Shown: positions 16,135 through 25,160, numbered from the stretch's first letter. The stretch is DNA of 64,000 bases from Streptomyces sp. ITFR-21 (GCF_031844685.1 NZ_CP134605.1:6298001-6362000); one strand, 5' to 3'. The notes: generated by a model from the sequence alone, not told the origin. Numbers and translations are program-made.

Positions 16135-17682
16135 ATGCGCAGATCCCCCCTTCCGCGCCGCGCGCTGCCCCGTCCGCACCGGCGCCGCGGCGCCGCTGCC
16201 GTCCTGTCCGCCGCCCTGCTGGTCGTCCTCGGACTGCTCGGCCTCACGTCCGTCGCCGGGCCCGCGGCGGCCGACGCGTCCGACTACACCCAGAGCGTCA
16301 CGGCCACCGGTTCCAGCCAGGCGCTGATCACCTTCAGGCCGACCACGCCCGCGAGTTACGTCGACGTCCACTACCTGGTGAACGGCGCGGGCCAGCAGAA
16401 CCTCCGGATGGCGGTCAGCGGCGGCACCTGGACCCAGACGGTCGGCCAGCTCTCCACCGGCACGGTGCTCACCTACTGGTTCACCTACGAGAAGAACGGC
16501 CCCCAGTACGACACCCCGCAGTTCACCTACACCCAGGGCGGCGGCGGTACGACCGGCGGCACGACCGGTGGCGGCGGCACCCAGCCCGTACCGGGCACCA
16601 TCCCGCTGACGATCACCAACAACTCGGGCCGCGCCGACAGCGTCTACCTCTACGACCTGGGCACCGAACTGGCGAGCGGCCGGCAGGGCTGGGCGGACGC
16701 CGACGGCGCCTTCCACGCCTGGCCGGCCGGCGGCAACCCGCCGACCCCCGCCCCCGACGCCTCGATCGCCGGCCCCGCGAGCGGGCAGTCGGTGACGATC
16801 CGGATCCCGAAGTTCTCCGGCCGGGTGTACTTCTCCTACGGCCGCAAGCTGGTCTTCCAGCTGGCCACCGGCGGCCTGGTGCAGCCCGCGGTGCAGAACC
16901 CGGCCGACCCGAACCGCGGCATCCTGTTCAACTGGTCGGAGTACACCCTCAACGACAGCGGCCTGTGGCTCAACAGCACGCAGGTGGACATGTTCTCGGC
17001 GCCCTACGCGGTCGGCGTGCGCTCCACCACCGGCGCCGCCCAGACCACCGGCCACCTCAAGTCCGGCGGCTACAACGCGGTCCTCAACGCGCTGCGCAGC
17101 CAGCCCGGTTGGGGCGGCCTCATCCAGACGGCCGCGGACGGCTCGGTGCTGCGCGCGCTGGCCCCGGGACACGCGGTGGAGGCCGGCGGGCTGTCCGGCG
17201 GCGTCCTGGACGACTACATCAACCGGGTCTGGCAGAAGTACACCACGGCCACGCTGACCGTGACGCCCTTCACCGACCAGCCGAACACCAGGTACTTCGG
17301 CCGCGTCTCGGGGAACGTCATGAACTTCACCGACTCCTCCGGCGCGGTCGTCACCAGCTTCCAGAAGCCCGACGCCGACAGCGTCTTCGGCTGCTACAAG
17401 CTGCTGGACGCGCCCAACGACCTGGTCCGGGGGCCGATCTCACGCACCCTGTGCGCCGGCTACAACCGCTCCACGCTGCTGGTCAACCCCAACCAGCCCG
17501 ACACCGGTGCCGGGAGCTTCTACCAGGACGCGGTGACCAACCAGTACGCCCGCGCCATCCACGCGCAGATGGCGGACGGCAATGCCTACGCGTTCGCCTT
17601 CGACGACGTCGGCCACCACGAGTCCCTCGTCCACGACGGCAGCCCGCAGCAGGCGTCGCTCATCCTCGACCCCTTCAACTGA
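16135..17682 (+). CDS. secreted GH64 endo-beta-1,3-glucanase with N-terminal glucan-binding module
   Basis: A 515-residue exported enzyme. It has an arginine-rich Sec/Tat-like signal (RRSPLPRR, hydrophobic core to about residue 42, AAADA cleavage region). An approximately 95-residue CBM56-like module follows (SYVDVHYLVNGAGQQNLR, YWFTYEKNGPQYDTP), then a Gly/Thr linker. The GH64 domain spans about 160-515 (LTITNNSGRADSVYLYDLG, RVYFSYGRKLVFQL, GILFNWSEYTLN). GH64 enzymes release laminaripentaose from beta-1,3-glucan and lyse fungal walls. A LacI-type operator lies upstream. The next gene, 95 bp on, is a GH16 glucanase whose binding module is almost identical in DNA to this one. Confidence 0.92.
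   Translation: MRRSPLPRRALPRPHRRRGAAAVLSAALLVVLGLLGLTSVAGPAAADASDYTQSVTATGSSQALITFRPTTPASYVDVHYLVNGAGQQNLRMAVSGGTWTQTVGQLSTGTVLTYWFTYEKNGPQYDTPQFTYTQGGGGTTGGTTGGGGTQPVPGTIPLTITNNSGRADSVYLYDLGTELASGRQGWADADGAFHAWPAGGNPPTPAPDASIAGPASGQSVTIRIPKFSGRVYFSYGRKLVFQLATGGLVQPAVQNPADPNRGILFNWSEYTLNDSGLWLNSTQVDMFSAPYAVGVRSTTGAAQTTGHLKSGGYNAVLNALRSQPGWGGLIQTAADGSVLRALAPGHAVEAGGLSGGVLDDYINRVWQKYTTATLTVTPFTDQPNTRYFGRVSGNVMNFTDSSGAVVTSFQKPDADSVFGCYKLLDAPNDLVRGPISRTLCAGYNRSTLLVNPNQPDTGAGSFYQDAVTNQYARAIHAQMADGNAYAFAFDDVGHHESLVHDGSPQQASLILDPFN
16357..16536 (+). repeat. copy 1 of duplicated glucan-binding module DNA
   Basis: Positions 16357-16442 match 19086-19171 at 85 of 86 bases, and 16468-16536 match 19197-19265 at 67 of 69. 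The DNA around both blocks differs clearly. This is much closer than expected for ordinary paralogous modules. Confidence 0.92.
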
Positions 17683-17777
17683 CCGCGGTCCCCGGGGACC
17701 CGCGTCCCCGGGCAACGGCGCGCAGGCGCCGCGAACGATCCCGCGACACACACCCACGCGAAGGGCCACCACCGCTC

Positions 17778-19274
17778 ATGACAGGAAACGCGAACCCCGC
17801 CGCGGCACCCGGCGGCAGGCGCCGGAGGCGGCGGACTCCGCTCGCCGCCCTCGGCGCCCTGCTCCTGCTGGCCGCCGGCGCCCTGGGCCTCACCGTCACC
17901 GGCGGATCGGCCGCCGCGGCGGTACCCGGCGCGCCGACCGGCTGGACCACCGTCTTCAGCGACGACTTCAACGGCGCCTCGGGGACCGGACTGAACCGCG
18001 ACAACTGGCTCTACGACACCGGAATCGGTTACAACTACCCGGGCGCCGCCACCAACTGGGGCACCGGCGAACTGGAGACGGCGACCGACTCGACGGCCAA
18101 CGTCTACCAGGACGGCGCCGGACACCTGGTGATCAAGCCGCTCAAGGACGCCGCCGGGCACTGGACCTCGGGCCGGATCGAGACCCAGCGCACCGACTTC
18201 GCCGCCCCGCCCGGCGGCCAGTTGCAGATCAGTGCGTCCATCCAGCAGCCCAACCCGCAGCACGGCCTCGGCTACTGGCCGGCGTTCTGGGCGATGGGCG
18301 CCGCGGCCCGGCCGGTCGGCGCCACCAACTGGCCCGGCATCGGCGAACTGGACATCTTCGAGGACGTCAACGCGCTGAGCCAGCACTCGACCACCTTCCA
18401 CTGCGGTGTGTGGGCGGGGGAGTGCCACGACCCCGACGGCATCAGCAGCGGCCTGCAACCCTGTGAAGGCTGCCAGACCGGTTTCCACACCTACTCGGTG
18501 ATCGTCGACCGCACCAACACCTCCGCCGAGCAGCTGCGCTTCTACCTCGACGGCGCCCTCACCTACACGGTCAACGAGAACCAGGTGTCCGTCGCCACCT
18601 GGCAGGCCGCCGTCGACCACGGCTTCTTCGCCATCTTCGACGTCGCGATCGGCGGTTCCTACCCCGACAAGGTCTGCGGCTGCACCTCGCCCTCCGCCGA
18701 CATCACCTCCGGCGCCGGCATGTCCGTGGACTGGATGGCCGTCTACCAGACCGGCAACGGCAGCGGCACCACGGACGGCGGTACGACCACGGGCACCACG
18801 GACGGCGGTACGACCACGGGCACCACCACCAACGGGGGCACGACCACGGGCACCACCACGGACGGGGGCACGACCACGGGCACCACCACGGACGGGGGCA
18901 CGACCACGGGCACCACCACGGACGGGGGCACGACCACGGGCACCACCACGGACGGCGGTACGACCACCGGCACCACGGACGGGGGCACGACCGGCGGGAC
19001 CACGACGCCGGACTACGCGCAGAACGCCACCTCGGTCGGCGCCGGCCAGGCCCGGATCTCCTTCACCCCGACCACACCCGCCCAGTACGTCGACGTCCAC
19101 TACCTGGTGAACGGCGCGGGCCAGCAGAACTTCCGGATGGCGGTCAGCGGCGGCACCTGGACCCAGACGGTGAGCGGGCTGTCCGCGGGTTCGGTCCTCA
19201 CCTACTGGTTCACCTACGAGAAGAGCGGCCCCCAGTACGACACCCCGCATTTCACCTACACCCAGAGCAGCTAG
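17778..19274 (+). CDS. secreted GH16 endo-beta-1,3-glucanase (laminarinase) with C-terminal glucan-binding module
   Basis: A 498-residue exported glucanase. Signal peptide with RRRRRR and a hydrophobic core (LAALGALLLLAAGALGLTV). GH16 domain at about residues 55-320 with the laminarinase catalytic motif ELDIFE at 190-195 (nucleophile E190, acid/base E195, beta-bulge form). A long Thr/Gly linker of 9-10-residue repeats covers about 330-412, and a CBM56-like module of about 85 residues ends the protein. It cleaves internal beta-1,3 bonds and so complements the GH64 enzyme 95 bp upstream; the two probably share a transcript. The start at 17778 is the only ATG fitting the signal peptide. The linker DNA is a tandem repeat prone to length change. 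Confidence 0.93.
   Translation: MTGNANPAAAPGGRRRRRRTPLAALGALLLLAAGALGLTVTGGSAAAAVPGAPTGWTTVFSDDFNGASGTGLNRDNWLYDTGIGYNYPGAATNWGTGELETATDSTANVYQDGAGHLVIKPLKDAAGHWTSGRIETQRTDFAAPPGGQLQISASIQQPNPQHGLGYWPAFWAMGAAARPVGATNWPGIGELDIFEDVNALSQHSTTFHCGVWAGECHDPDGISSGLQPCEGCQTGFHTYSVIVDRTNTSAEQLRFYLDGALTYTVNENQVSVATWQAAVDHGFFAIFDVAIGGSYPDKVCGCTSPSADITSGAGMSVDWMAVYQTGNGSGTTDGGTTTGTTDGGTTTGTTTNGGTTTGTTTDGGTTTGTTTDGGTTTGTTTDGGTTTGTTTDGGTTTGTTDGGTTGGTTTPDYAQNATSVGAGQARISFTPTTPAQYVDVHYLVNGAGQQNFRMAVSGGTWTQTVSGLSAGSVLTYWFTYEKSGPQYDTPHFTYTQSS
18784..18960 (+). repeat. 30-bp tandem repeat encoding the Thr/Gly linker
   Basis: Units of about 30 bp (CGACCACGGGCACCACCACG plus ten variable bases) recur at 18811, 18841, 18871, 18901 and 18931, with a 27-bp variant at 18784. 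Four consecutive units are nearly identical. The array encodes TTTGTTTDGG-like repeats of the GH16 linker. Confidence 0.92.
19086..19265 (+). repeat. copy 2 of duplicated glucan-binding module DNA
   Basis: Partner of the block at 16357-16536. Here it forms the C-terminal module of the GH16 enzyme, whereas copy 1 forms the N-terminal module of GH64. Confidence 0.92.
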
Positions 19275-19282
19275 GACCCGCC

Positions 19283-19331
19283 GGAACCGGTCCCGCCGCC
19301 GACCCGCCGGGCCGGGGCAGGGGCCGGTTCC
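19283..19331 (+). terminator. candidate terminator of the glucanase operon
   Basis: GGAACCGG at 19283-19290 pairs with CCGGTTCC at 19324-19331, with G+C-rich material between that can form further pairs. It begins 9 nt after the GH16 stop. Confidence 0.45.
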
Positions 19332-19473
19332 CCGGAGCAGGTCCGGACCGGCGCCGCCGCGGTACGCGGCGCGCCGCCGTCCAGCCGAGGGGATGGTCCG
19401 TGCACTGTGGACGGCGAAGGGGAAAGGAGGCGGAGTACTCACTCCTCGCCGGTCCAAACGTACAGCGTGCCGG

Positions 19474-19492
19474 GGGGCTTGCGGCAAGGCCC
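19474..19492 (+). promoter_or_regulatory. rifamycin-associated element (RAE)
   Basis: GGGGCTTGCGGCAAGGCCC is the 19-bp inverted-repeat RAE described upstream of rifamycin-inducible resistance genes in actinomycetes. It lies 131 bp before the helR start in an otherwise gene-free 349-bp interval. From established work, RAE is needed for induction by rifamycins. Its position also shows that helR cannot begin upstream of it. Confidence 0.9.
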
Positions 19493-19623
19493 CGGTCATG
19501 CCGCACAATCGCGTGCCGAGGAGTCCGCCGAGCGGCCGGCCGGCGGCCCGCACGGGACCGCCGGGCCGGCGAAGACGCCCGCCGCCCTCCTCAGCCGTCC
19601 GGTCGACCGAGAGTCCTGATCCA

Positions 19624-22014
19624 GTGGAGCCAGCTTTGGTCCCTCCCCCACCGTTCCCGCCCGAACTACCGTCAGCCGACCGCGCCGCAGGCGCGCACGG
19701 AGCCGGTGGCGGGACGCACCCGGGCCGCGGCGCCGCCCGGCCCACCGACGACTGGCGGGCCGGCGAGCTGCGAGCGGAGAACGCGTACGTCGGCGCCCTG
19801 TACGACCGCTTCGAAGCCCAGCGCGGACTCGCCGCGGACCGGCTGCGCGAACTCCATCTCCAGGACAGGGGCGGCACGTTCCAGTCCCGTATGGAGCGCG
19901 ACACGCTGGAGATCCACCACACCCGCCGGCTGGCCGAACTGCACGCCGCCGAGTACGGGCTCTGCTTCGGCCGGATCGAAGACGCCGACGGCGAGCGGCG
20001 CTACATCGGCCGGATCGCCCTGGCGGACGACGACCACGAGCCGCTCCTCACCGACTGGCGGGCGCCGGCCGCGGAGCCGTTCTACCGGGCGACGCCCGCC
20101 GCGCCCGGCGGCGTGGTGGCGCGGCGCCACCTGCGGAGCAAGGGCCGGGCCGTCGTCGACTTCGACGACGACGCCTTCGGTGTCGGCGCCGTCGAGGGCC
20201 GCGACAGCTCCGAGCTCAGCGGCGAGGCCGCCCTGCTCGCCTCGCTGACGGCGGCCCGCACCGGGCGGATGGGCGACATCGTCTCCACCATCCAGGCCGA
20301 GCAGGACCGGGTCATCCGCTCCGAACTCGGCGGTGTGCTGGTCGTGCAGGGCGGTCCGGGTACCGGCAAGACCGTGGTCGCCCTGCACCGCGCCGCGTAC
20401 CTGCTCTACACCCACCGCGACCGGCTGGCCAGGAGCGGCGTGCTGGTCATCGGGCCGAACACGACGTTCCTGCGCTACATCGACCAGGTACTGCCCGCGC
20501 TCGGCGAGAGCGAGGTCGTGCTGAGCAGCATCGGCGCGCTCTACCCGGGCGTCACGCCGACCGGCACGGAGACGGCCGAGGCCGCCGCCGTCAAGGGCGA
20601 CGCGCGGATGGCCGGGGTGCTCGCCGCCGCGCTGGAGGGCCTGCGGCAGCTGCCGGAGACGGCGTGGACCGTCACCGTGGGCCGCGGGTCGCACCGGGAG
20701 GAGGAGGTGCGGGTCGGCAGGGCCCTGTGCGAGCGGGCGCAGGCCGTCGCGCGCAGGACCGGCGGGCCCCACAACGCGGCCCGGCCCGAGCTGGTCGAGC
20801 GGCTCTCCGCCGAGCTGGCCCTGCGGCTGGCCAGGGACCGCGGCGGGGACATGGACCTGGACGGCGTGGCGGACCTCGCCGACGCGCTCGTCCGCGAGCC
20901 CGGGTTCCAGGCCGTGGTCGAGCGGCTGTGGCCGCTGCTGAGCCCGGAGCAGCTGCTCACGGCGCTGTTCGGCTCCCCGGAGCTGCTGACCGCCGCCATG
21001 CCGGACTTCTCCGCGGCCGAACGCGCCGCGCTGCTGCGCGCGCGCCCGGCCCAGGGCGGGCCGGCCGCCTCCTGGACCACCGACGACGTCCCGCTGCTGG
21101 ACGAGGCCGCCGAGCTGCTCGGCCCGCCGCCCGGCGGCGGCGCGTCCCGCCGGGCGGCGGCCGCCGCGCGGGCCGCGGACCTGGAATACGCGAAGGTCGT
21201 CCTTGAGGACTTCGGCGAGGGGCTGGTCGAACCGGAGCTGCTGGCCCGGCAGTACCGCGGCGAGGACGCGCTCCGCCCGCTGGCCGAGCGCGCCGCCGAG
21301 GACCGGACCTGGGGCTTCGGGCACGTGATCGTGGACGAGGCGCAGGAACTGTCCCCCATGGCCTGGCGGCTGCTGACCCGCCGCTGCCCCGGCCGTTCCA
21401 TGACGATCGTGGGCGACCTGGCGCAGACCGGCGCGCCGGCCGGGCTGACCTCCTGGGGCGAGGCGCTCGACACCTACACGGCGGGACGCTGGCGTACGGT
21501 CGAACTCACCGTCAACTACCGGACCCCGGCCGAGATCATGCGCGTCACCGAGGGCGTCCTGCGGGCGCTCGACCCGGCGCTCACCGCTCCCGGCGCGGTG
21601 CGCAGCGGCGGGATCCGCCCGTGGAGCCTGCGGATCCCGCGCGACGACCGGGGACCGGCGCTGCGCGCCGCGGTCGGGAAGGAGATCGCGGCGGCGCCGG
21701 ACGGCGGCAGGACGGCGGTCATCCACCCCCCAAAGTGGCCGGCCGAACTGATCGGCGCGCTGGCCGGACTGGACGGCGTCGCCGTCTTCGACGGCCCGTC
21801 GGCGCTGGACGCGCGCGTCGTCCTGTTGACGCCCGCCCAGGCCAAGGGGCTGGAGTTCGACGCGGTCCTGGTCGTGGAGCCCGCGCAGATCCTCGCGGCG
21901 CACAGCCGCGGCGTGAACGACCTCTACGTCGCGCTCACGCGTGCCACCAGGAGCCTCGGGGTCATCCACCGCGGGGAACTGCCGGACATGCTGGCCGGCC
22001 TGGACCCCCGCTGA
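19624..22014 (+). CDS. helR: HelR-type RNA polymerase-associated helicase-like ATPase (rifamycin resistance)
   Basis: A 796-residue superfamily I ATPase of the HelD/HelR class. An N-terminal helical arm (about residues 45-110, RLAELHAAEYGLCFGRI) comes first. Walker A GGPGTGKTVV is near 245 and Walker B VIVDEAQELSPM near 570. Later motifs include IVGDLAQTGAP, VNYRTPAEIM and VALTRATRSL. HelR displaces rifamycin from RNA polymerase and rescues transcription. The RAE upstream makes HelR rather than general HelD the best call. The GTG at 19624 is the first sensible start after the RAE, but its ribosome site is weak, so the start may move. It ends 27 bp from the convergent MerR gene. Confidence 0.9.
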   Translation: MEPALVPPPPFPPELPSADRAAGAHGAGGGTHPGRGAARPTDDWRAGELRAENAYVGALYDRFEAQRGLAADRLRELHLQDRGGTFQSRMERDTLEIHHTRRLAELHAAEYGLCFGRIEDADGERRYIGRIALADDDHEPLLTDWRAPAAEPFYRATPAAPGGVVARRHLRSKGRAVVDFDDDAFGVGAVEGRDSSELSGEAALLASLTAARTGRMGDIVSTIQAEQDRVIRSELGGVLVVQGGPGTGKTVVALHRAAYLLYTHRDRLARSGVLVIGPNTTFLRYIDQVLPALGESEVVLSSIGALYPGVTPTGTETAEAAAVKGDARMAGVLAAALEGLRQLPETAWTVTVGRGSHREEEVRVGRALCERAQAVARRTGGPHNAARPELVERLSAELALRLARDRGGDMDLDGVADLADALVREPGFQAVVERLWPLLSPEQLLTALFGSPELLTAAMPDFSAAERAALLRARPAQGGPAASWTTDDVPLLDEAAELLGPPPGGGASRRAAAAARAADLEYAKVVLEDFGEGLVEPELLARQYRGEDALRPLAERAAEDRTWGFGHVIVDEAQELSPMAWRLLTRRCPGRSMTIVGDLAQTGAPAGLTSWGEALDTYTAGRWRTVELTVNYRTPAEIMRVTEGVLRALDPALTAPGAVRSGGIRPWSLRIPRDDRGPALRAAVGKEIAAAPDGGRTAVIHPPKWPAELIGALAGLDGVAVFDGPSALDARVVLLTPAQAKGLEFDAVLVVEPAQILAAHSRGVNDLYVALTRATRSLGVIHRGELPDMLAGLDPR

Positions 22015-22041
22015 CCGGAGGGCGGGCGCGGGCCGCCGGGC

Positions 22042-22422
22042 TCAGGAGCCGGCCAGGGCGGCCCGCAGGCTCTCCCGGTGGGCCCGCGCCGCCGCCATCA
22101 GGCCGTCGAGGGCGTCGCGGGTGCGGACGAGGTCGTCGATGTGCCCGGAGAGGCGGTCGCGCTCCTGCGCCATCCGCTCCAGCGCGGTGCCGGTGTTGCC
22201 CTCGCTGGGCGAGTCGACGCAGGGCAGCAGCTCGACGATGGTGCGGCTGGACAGCCCCGCGGCGTACAACCGCCGGATGAACGTGACCCGCTCGACGTCG
22301 TCCTCCGCGAAGTACCGCTGCCCGCTGCCGCTGCGGGTGCTGCTGAGCAGGCCCTGCTCCTCGTAGTAGCGCAGCGACCGGACGCTGACCCCGGCCCGCG
22401 ACGCGAGTTCCCCGATGCGCAT
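22042..22422 (-). CDS. MerR family transcriptional regulator
   Basis: A 126-residue MerR regulator. The N-terminal winged helix-turn-helix is clear (MRIGELASRAGVSVRSLRYY, then QRYFAEDDVERVTFI), followed by the long dimerisation helix (about 80-120) and a short C-terminus. The single cysteine (LLPCVDS) is part of a PCxxxxxx segment common in small MerR proteins and does not show a metal site. It is divergent from an Old Yellow Enzyme gene with 119 bp between starts, containing a MerR-like promoter. It probably activates that gene in response to an electrophile or oxidant. Confidence 0.9.
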   Translation of the reverse strand: MRIGELASRAGVSVRSLRYYEEQGLLSSTRSGSGQRYFAEDDVERVTFIRRLYAAGLSSRTIVELLPCVDSPSEGNTGTALERMAQERDRLSGHIDDLVRTRDALDGLMAAARAHRESLRAALAGS

Positions 22423-22463
22423 GCCGCGCCCTCCCGGCTGTGCCGTGCGGTACAGAGCTTGCC

Positions 22464-22490
22464 CTTGACGTCGGTGTCAGGTTCTAGCGT
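22464..22490 (+). promoter_or_regulatory. MerR-controlled promoter of the OYE gene
   Basis: CTTGAC at 22464-22469 and GTCA at 22476-22479 form an interrupted palindrome, followed by -10 box TAGCGT at 22485-22490. The symmetrical element between -35 and -10 is the usual MerR arrangement, although the 15-16-bp spacing I read is shorter than the typical 19. Confidence 0.5.
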
Positions 22491-22541
22491 AGCCGCTGTG
22501 CCCGGGGACCCGGGCGCTCCGTACCACGAAGGAGTACCGCG

Positions 22542-23615
22542 GTGACCACCCTCTTCCACAGCCACCGGCTCGGCGACCTGACGCTGCCGAACCGGGTGGT
22601 GATGGCGCCGATGACGCGGGTGCGGGCCGCCGCCGGCGGTCTGGCGACGGCGTCGATGGCAACGTACTACGCCCAGCGGGCGACGGCCGGCCTGATCGTC
22701 AGCGAGGGCGTGCAGCCGAGCCTGATCGGGCAGTCCAACCCCGGTACGCCGGGGCTGCACACCGACGAGCAGGTCGCCTCGTGGCGGCCGGTGACCGCTG
22801 CCGTGCACACCAACGGCGGACGGATCTTCGCCCAGATCATGCACGGCGGGCGGGTCTCGCACCCCGACACCAACGGCCTGCGTCCGGTCGGGCCCTCGGC
22901 GGTCCCCGCCGTCGGCGACGTCTTCACCCCGACCGGACCGCGGCCCGCGCCCGTACCGCGTGCCCTGGAGACCGCCGAAGTGCCCGAGCACGCCCTGTCG
23001 TACGCCGAGGCCGCCCGCCGGGCCGTCGACGCCGGCTTCGACGGCGTGGAGCTGCACGGCGCCAACGGCTATCTGATCTCGCAGTTCCTCTCCACCAACG
23101 CCAACCTGCGAACGGACCGCTACGGAGGCCCGGTCGCCAACCGGATCCGGTTCGCCGTCGAGGCGGTGTCCGCCACGGTCGAGGCCGTGGGCAAGGCCAG
23201 GACCGGTATCCGCCTCTCCCCGGGCGCGACGATCTGGGGCGTCCGGGAGAGCGACGTCCCCGAGCTCTACGCCGCCCTGCTGGCCGAACTCGCCCGCCTG
23301 GAGGTGGCCTACGTCCACCTCGAGGCCACCGCCGAGGAGCGGATACTGCTCGGGCTGCGCCGCGCGTGGCCCGGCACCCTCATCGTGAACCCGGTGCCTC
23401 CGATGGGCCCGAAGCAGACCGGCCGGGCCGACGCCGACCACTGGCTCGGGCTGGGGGCCGACCTCATCAGCTTCGGCCGCGCCTTCGTCGCCAACCCCGA
23501 CCTGGTCGAGCGGCTGCGGACCGGACTGCCGATCGCCCCCGTCGACGAGGCCACGTACTACCAGGGCGGTGACGCGGGCTACCTCACCTACCCGGCGTAC
23601 CGGCACACGGTCTGA
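22542..23615 (+). CDS. alkene reductase, Old Yellow Enzyme family
   Basis: A 357-residue FMN-dependent TIM-barrel reductase like NemA/XenA. Seen in order: LTLPNRVVMAPMTRVRA at the N-terminus, the barrel loop QIMHGGRVSHPDTNG with its histidine, FDGVELHGANGYLISQFLS, the RYGG loop and the late phosphate-binding segment near LGADLISFGRAFVANPDL. Such enzymes reduce activated C=C bonds in enones or nitro compounds with NAD(P)H. The GTG at 22542 has GAAGGAG upstream. Divergent from the MerR regulator, hence probably inducible by electrophiles. Confidence 0.93.
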   Translation: MTTLFHSHRLGDLTLPNRVVMAPMTRVRAAAGGLATASMATYYAQRATAGLIVSEGVQPSLIGQSNPGTPGLHTDEQVASWRPVTAAVHTNGGRIFAQIMHGGRVSHPDTNGLRPVGPSAVPAVGDVFTPTGPRPAPVPRALETAEVPEHALSYAEAARRAVDAGFDGVELHGANGYLISQFLSTNANLRTDRYGGPVANRIRFAVEAVSATVEAVGKARTGIRLSPGATIWGVRESDVPELYAALLAELARLEVAYVHLEATAEERILLGLRRAWPGTLIVNPVPPMGPKQTGRADADHWLGLGADLISFGRAFVANPDLVERLRTGLPIAPVDEATYYQGGDAGYLTYPAYRHTV

Positions 23616-23909
23616 CCCCGCCGGTCCCCGCCCGGCCGGGCCGTCGCCCGGCGCCGCGCCTTCGGTGCCACGCGCCGCATGCCGTACCGGGGCCCGTACG
23701 GCGCCCCACGCCGCGCGCTGTGGCGTCCCGTCGGGGCGGCGCGTGCCCGACGGCCGCGGCCTGCGTCGCCGGGGTTCCCCTGCCCTCGTTCCCGCCCCCG
23801 GACCGCCGCACGCGGGGACGCGGCGGCCGTCGCCCCCGGACGGACGGCTGCTCGAACGGGTGGACAGACGCGCCCGTGGTGGCCCGGCGGTTGCCGCTAG
23901 CATCGGGCG

Positions 23910-25160
23910 ATGCCGTCCAAGCGCGTGGTCCTGTACGCGGTGAGCTGTCTGGCCACCGGCGCCCTCCTGTCCGGCTGCGGCGCGTCCGGCGGCCCGGCCG
24001 GCGCGAGCGGGCAGGTGACAACGCCCGCCGCCATGACCACCGCGGCCGTACCGCCGACCGGCCGCGTACCGGACCCGACCGGTACGGCGACCACCGCGCG
24101 GCCGACCCGTCCGCCCCGGCACGAAGGCGCGCCCATGTCCCGCGCGCCGCGGCCCACAGCGCCGCCGGCGGCGTTCGAGGCCGGGAACCCGCGGGGGAAC
24201 GCGCCGGTGCCGGCCGCCGCGCGGGCCGTGGACACCTCGCACCCGACCCGGACGATCGGCGACGGCACACCGGCCGGCTGCACTTCGGCGGCCGTGGTGG
24301 CGGCGGTCGCCGCCGGGGGAGTCATCACCTTCTCCTGCGGGCCGGCCCCCGTGGTGATCACCATGAAGGCCACCGCCAAGGTGCGCAACGCCAGTGCGCG
24401 GGTCGTCCTGGACGGCGGCGGGAAGGTGACGCTGAGCGGCGCGGGACAGCGGCGCATCCTTTACATGGACACCTGCGACCAGGCCCAGGGCTGGACCACG
24501 TCGCACTGCCAGGACCAGAGCGCTCCCGAACTCACCGTGCAGAACCTGACCTTCGCCGACGGCGACTCCACCGGGGACACCGCGGAGGGCGGGGGCGGCG
24601 GCGCGGTGCTGGTCCGCGGCGGCCGGTTCAAGGTGGCCGACTCCCGCTTCGTCCGCAACCGCTGCGACGGGACCGGGCCGGACCTCGGCGGCGCGGCGAT
24701 CCGCGTGCTCGACCAGTACCAGGACCTGCCGGTCTACGTCACCGGCAGCACCTTCGGCGGCGCACCCGGGCAGGGCGGCTCCTGCTCCAACGGCGGGGCG
24801 CTCAGCAGCATCGGCGTGTCCTGGGTCGTGCTCAACAGCGTCCTGACCTACAACTCCGCGGTCGGCCACGGCGCGAACCCCGCCCGCGGCGGCACCCCCG
24901 GCGGCGGCAGCGGCGGGGCGGTCTACACCGACGGCAACCAGTACACCGTGCGCGTCGAGGGCTCGCTCATCGCCCACAACGACGCCAAGGAGGGCGGCGG
25001 CGCCTTCTTCTACGTGAGCAACGACCGCACCGGCACGCTCGCCGTCCACTCCTCGACCCTGCGGGCGAACCCCAGCCACGGCTTCGAGACGGCCGGCTTC
25101 CCCGGTGTCTTCTTCATCGGCGCGGGGAAGCCGGACGTCTCCGGCGCCGCGCTGAGTTGA
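23910..25160 (+). CDS. secreted lipoprotein with right-handed beta-helix
   Basis: A 416-residue predicted lipoprotein. The signal peptide ends in lipobox LSGC (Cys about residue 23). A Pro/Thr/Ala-rich disordered spacer runs to about residue 100, then a parallel beta-helix domain with repeated short turns such as GGGGGAVLVRGGRFKVADS and GGGSGGAVYTDGNQYTV, as in polymorphic-outer-membrane-protein-like repeats. Such folds are often surface adhesins or polysaccharide-active, but no catalytic residues are recognisable. A -10 box TAGCAT at 23898-23903 puts the transcript start at the ATG, and no ribosome site is present, so it is probably leaderless. Confidence 0.8.
   Translation: MPSKRVVLYAVSCLATGALLSGCGASGGPAGASGQVTTPAAMTTAAVPPTGRVPDPTGTATTARPTRPPRHEGAPMSRAPRPTAPPAAFEAGNPRGNAPVPAAARAVDTSHPTRTIGDGTPAGCTSAAVVAAVAAGGVITFSCGPAPVVITMKATAKVRNASARVVLDGGGKVTLSGAGQRRILYMDTCDQAQGWTTSHCQDQSAPELTVQNLTFADGDSTGDTAEGGGGGAVLVRGGRFKVADSRFVRNRCDGTGPDLGGAAIRVLDQYQDLPVYVTGSTFGGAPGQGGSCSNGGALSSIGVSWVVLNSVLTYNSAVGHGANPARGGTPGGGSGGAVYTDGNQYTVRVEGSLIAHNDAKEGGGAFFYVSNDRTGTLAVHSSTLRANPSHGFETAGFPGVFFIGAGKPDVSGAALS

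Noticed and set aside
18784-18960. Regular 30-bp repeats as a CRISPR array
   Set aside because: Units are directly adjacent without spacers, in frame within the GH16 linker, and no cas genes are present.
22098-25079. A 993-codon open frame on the minus strand opposite the OYE and lipoprotein genes
   Set aside because: Composition is His/Gly/Arg-rich as expected for the complement of GC-rich genes, no family motif is visible, and the plus-strand proteins are convincing.
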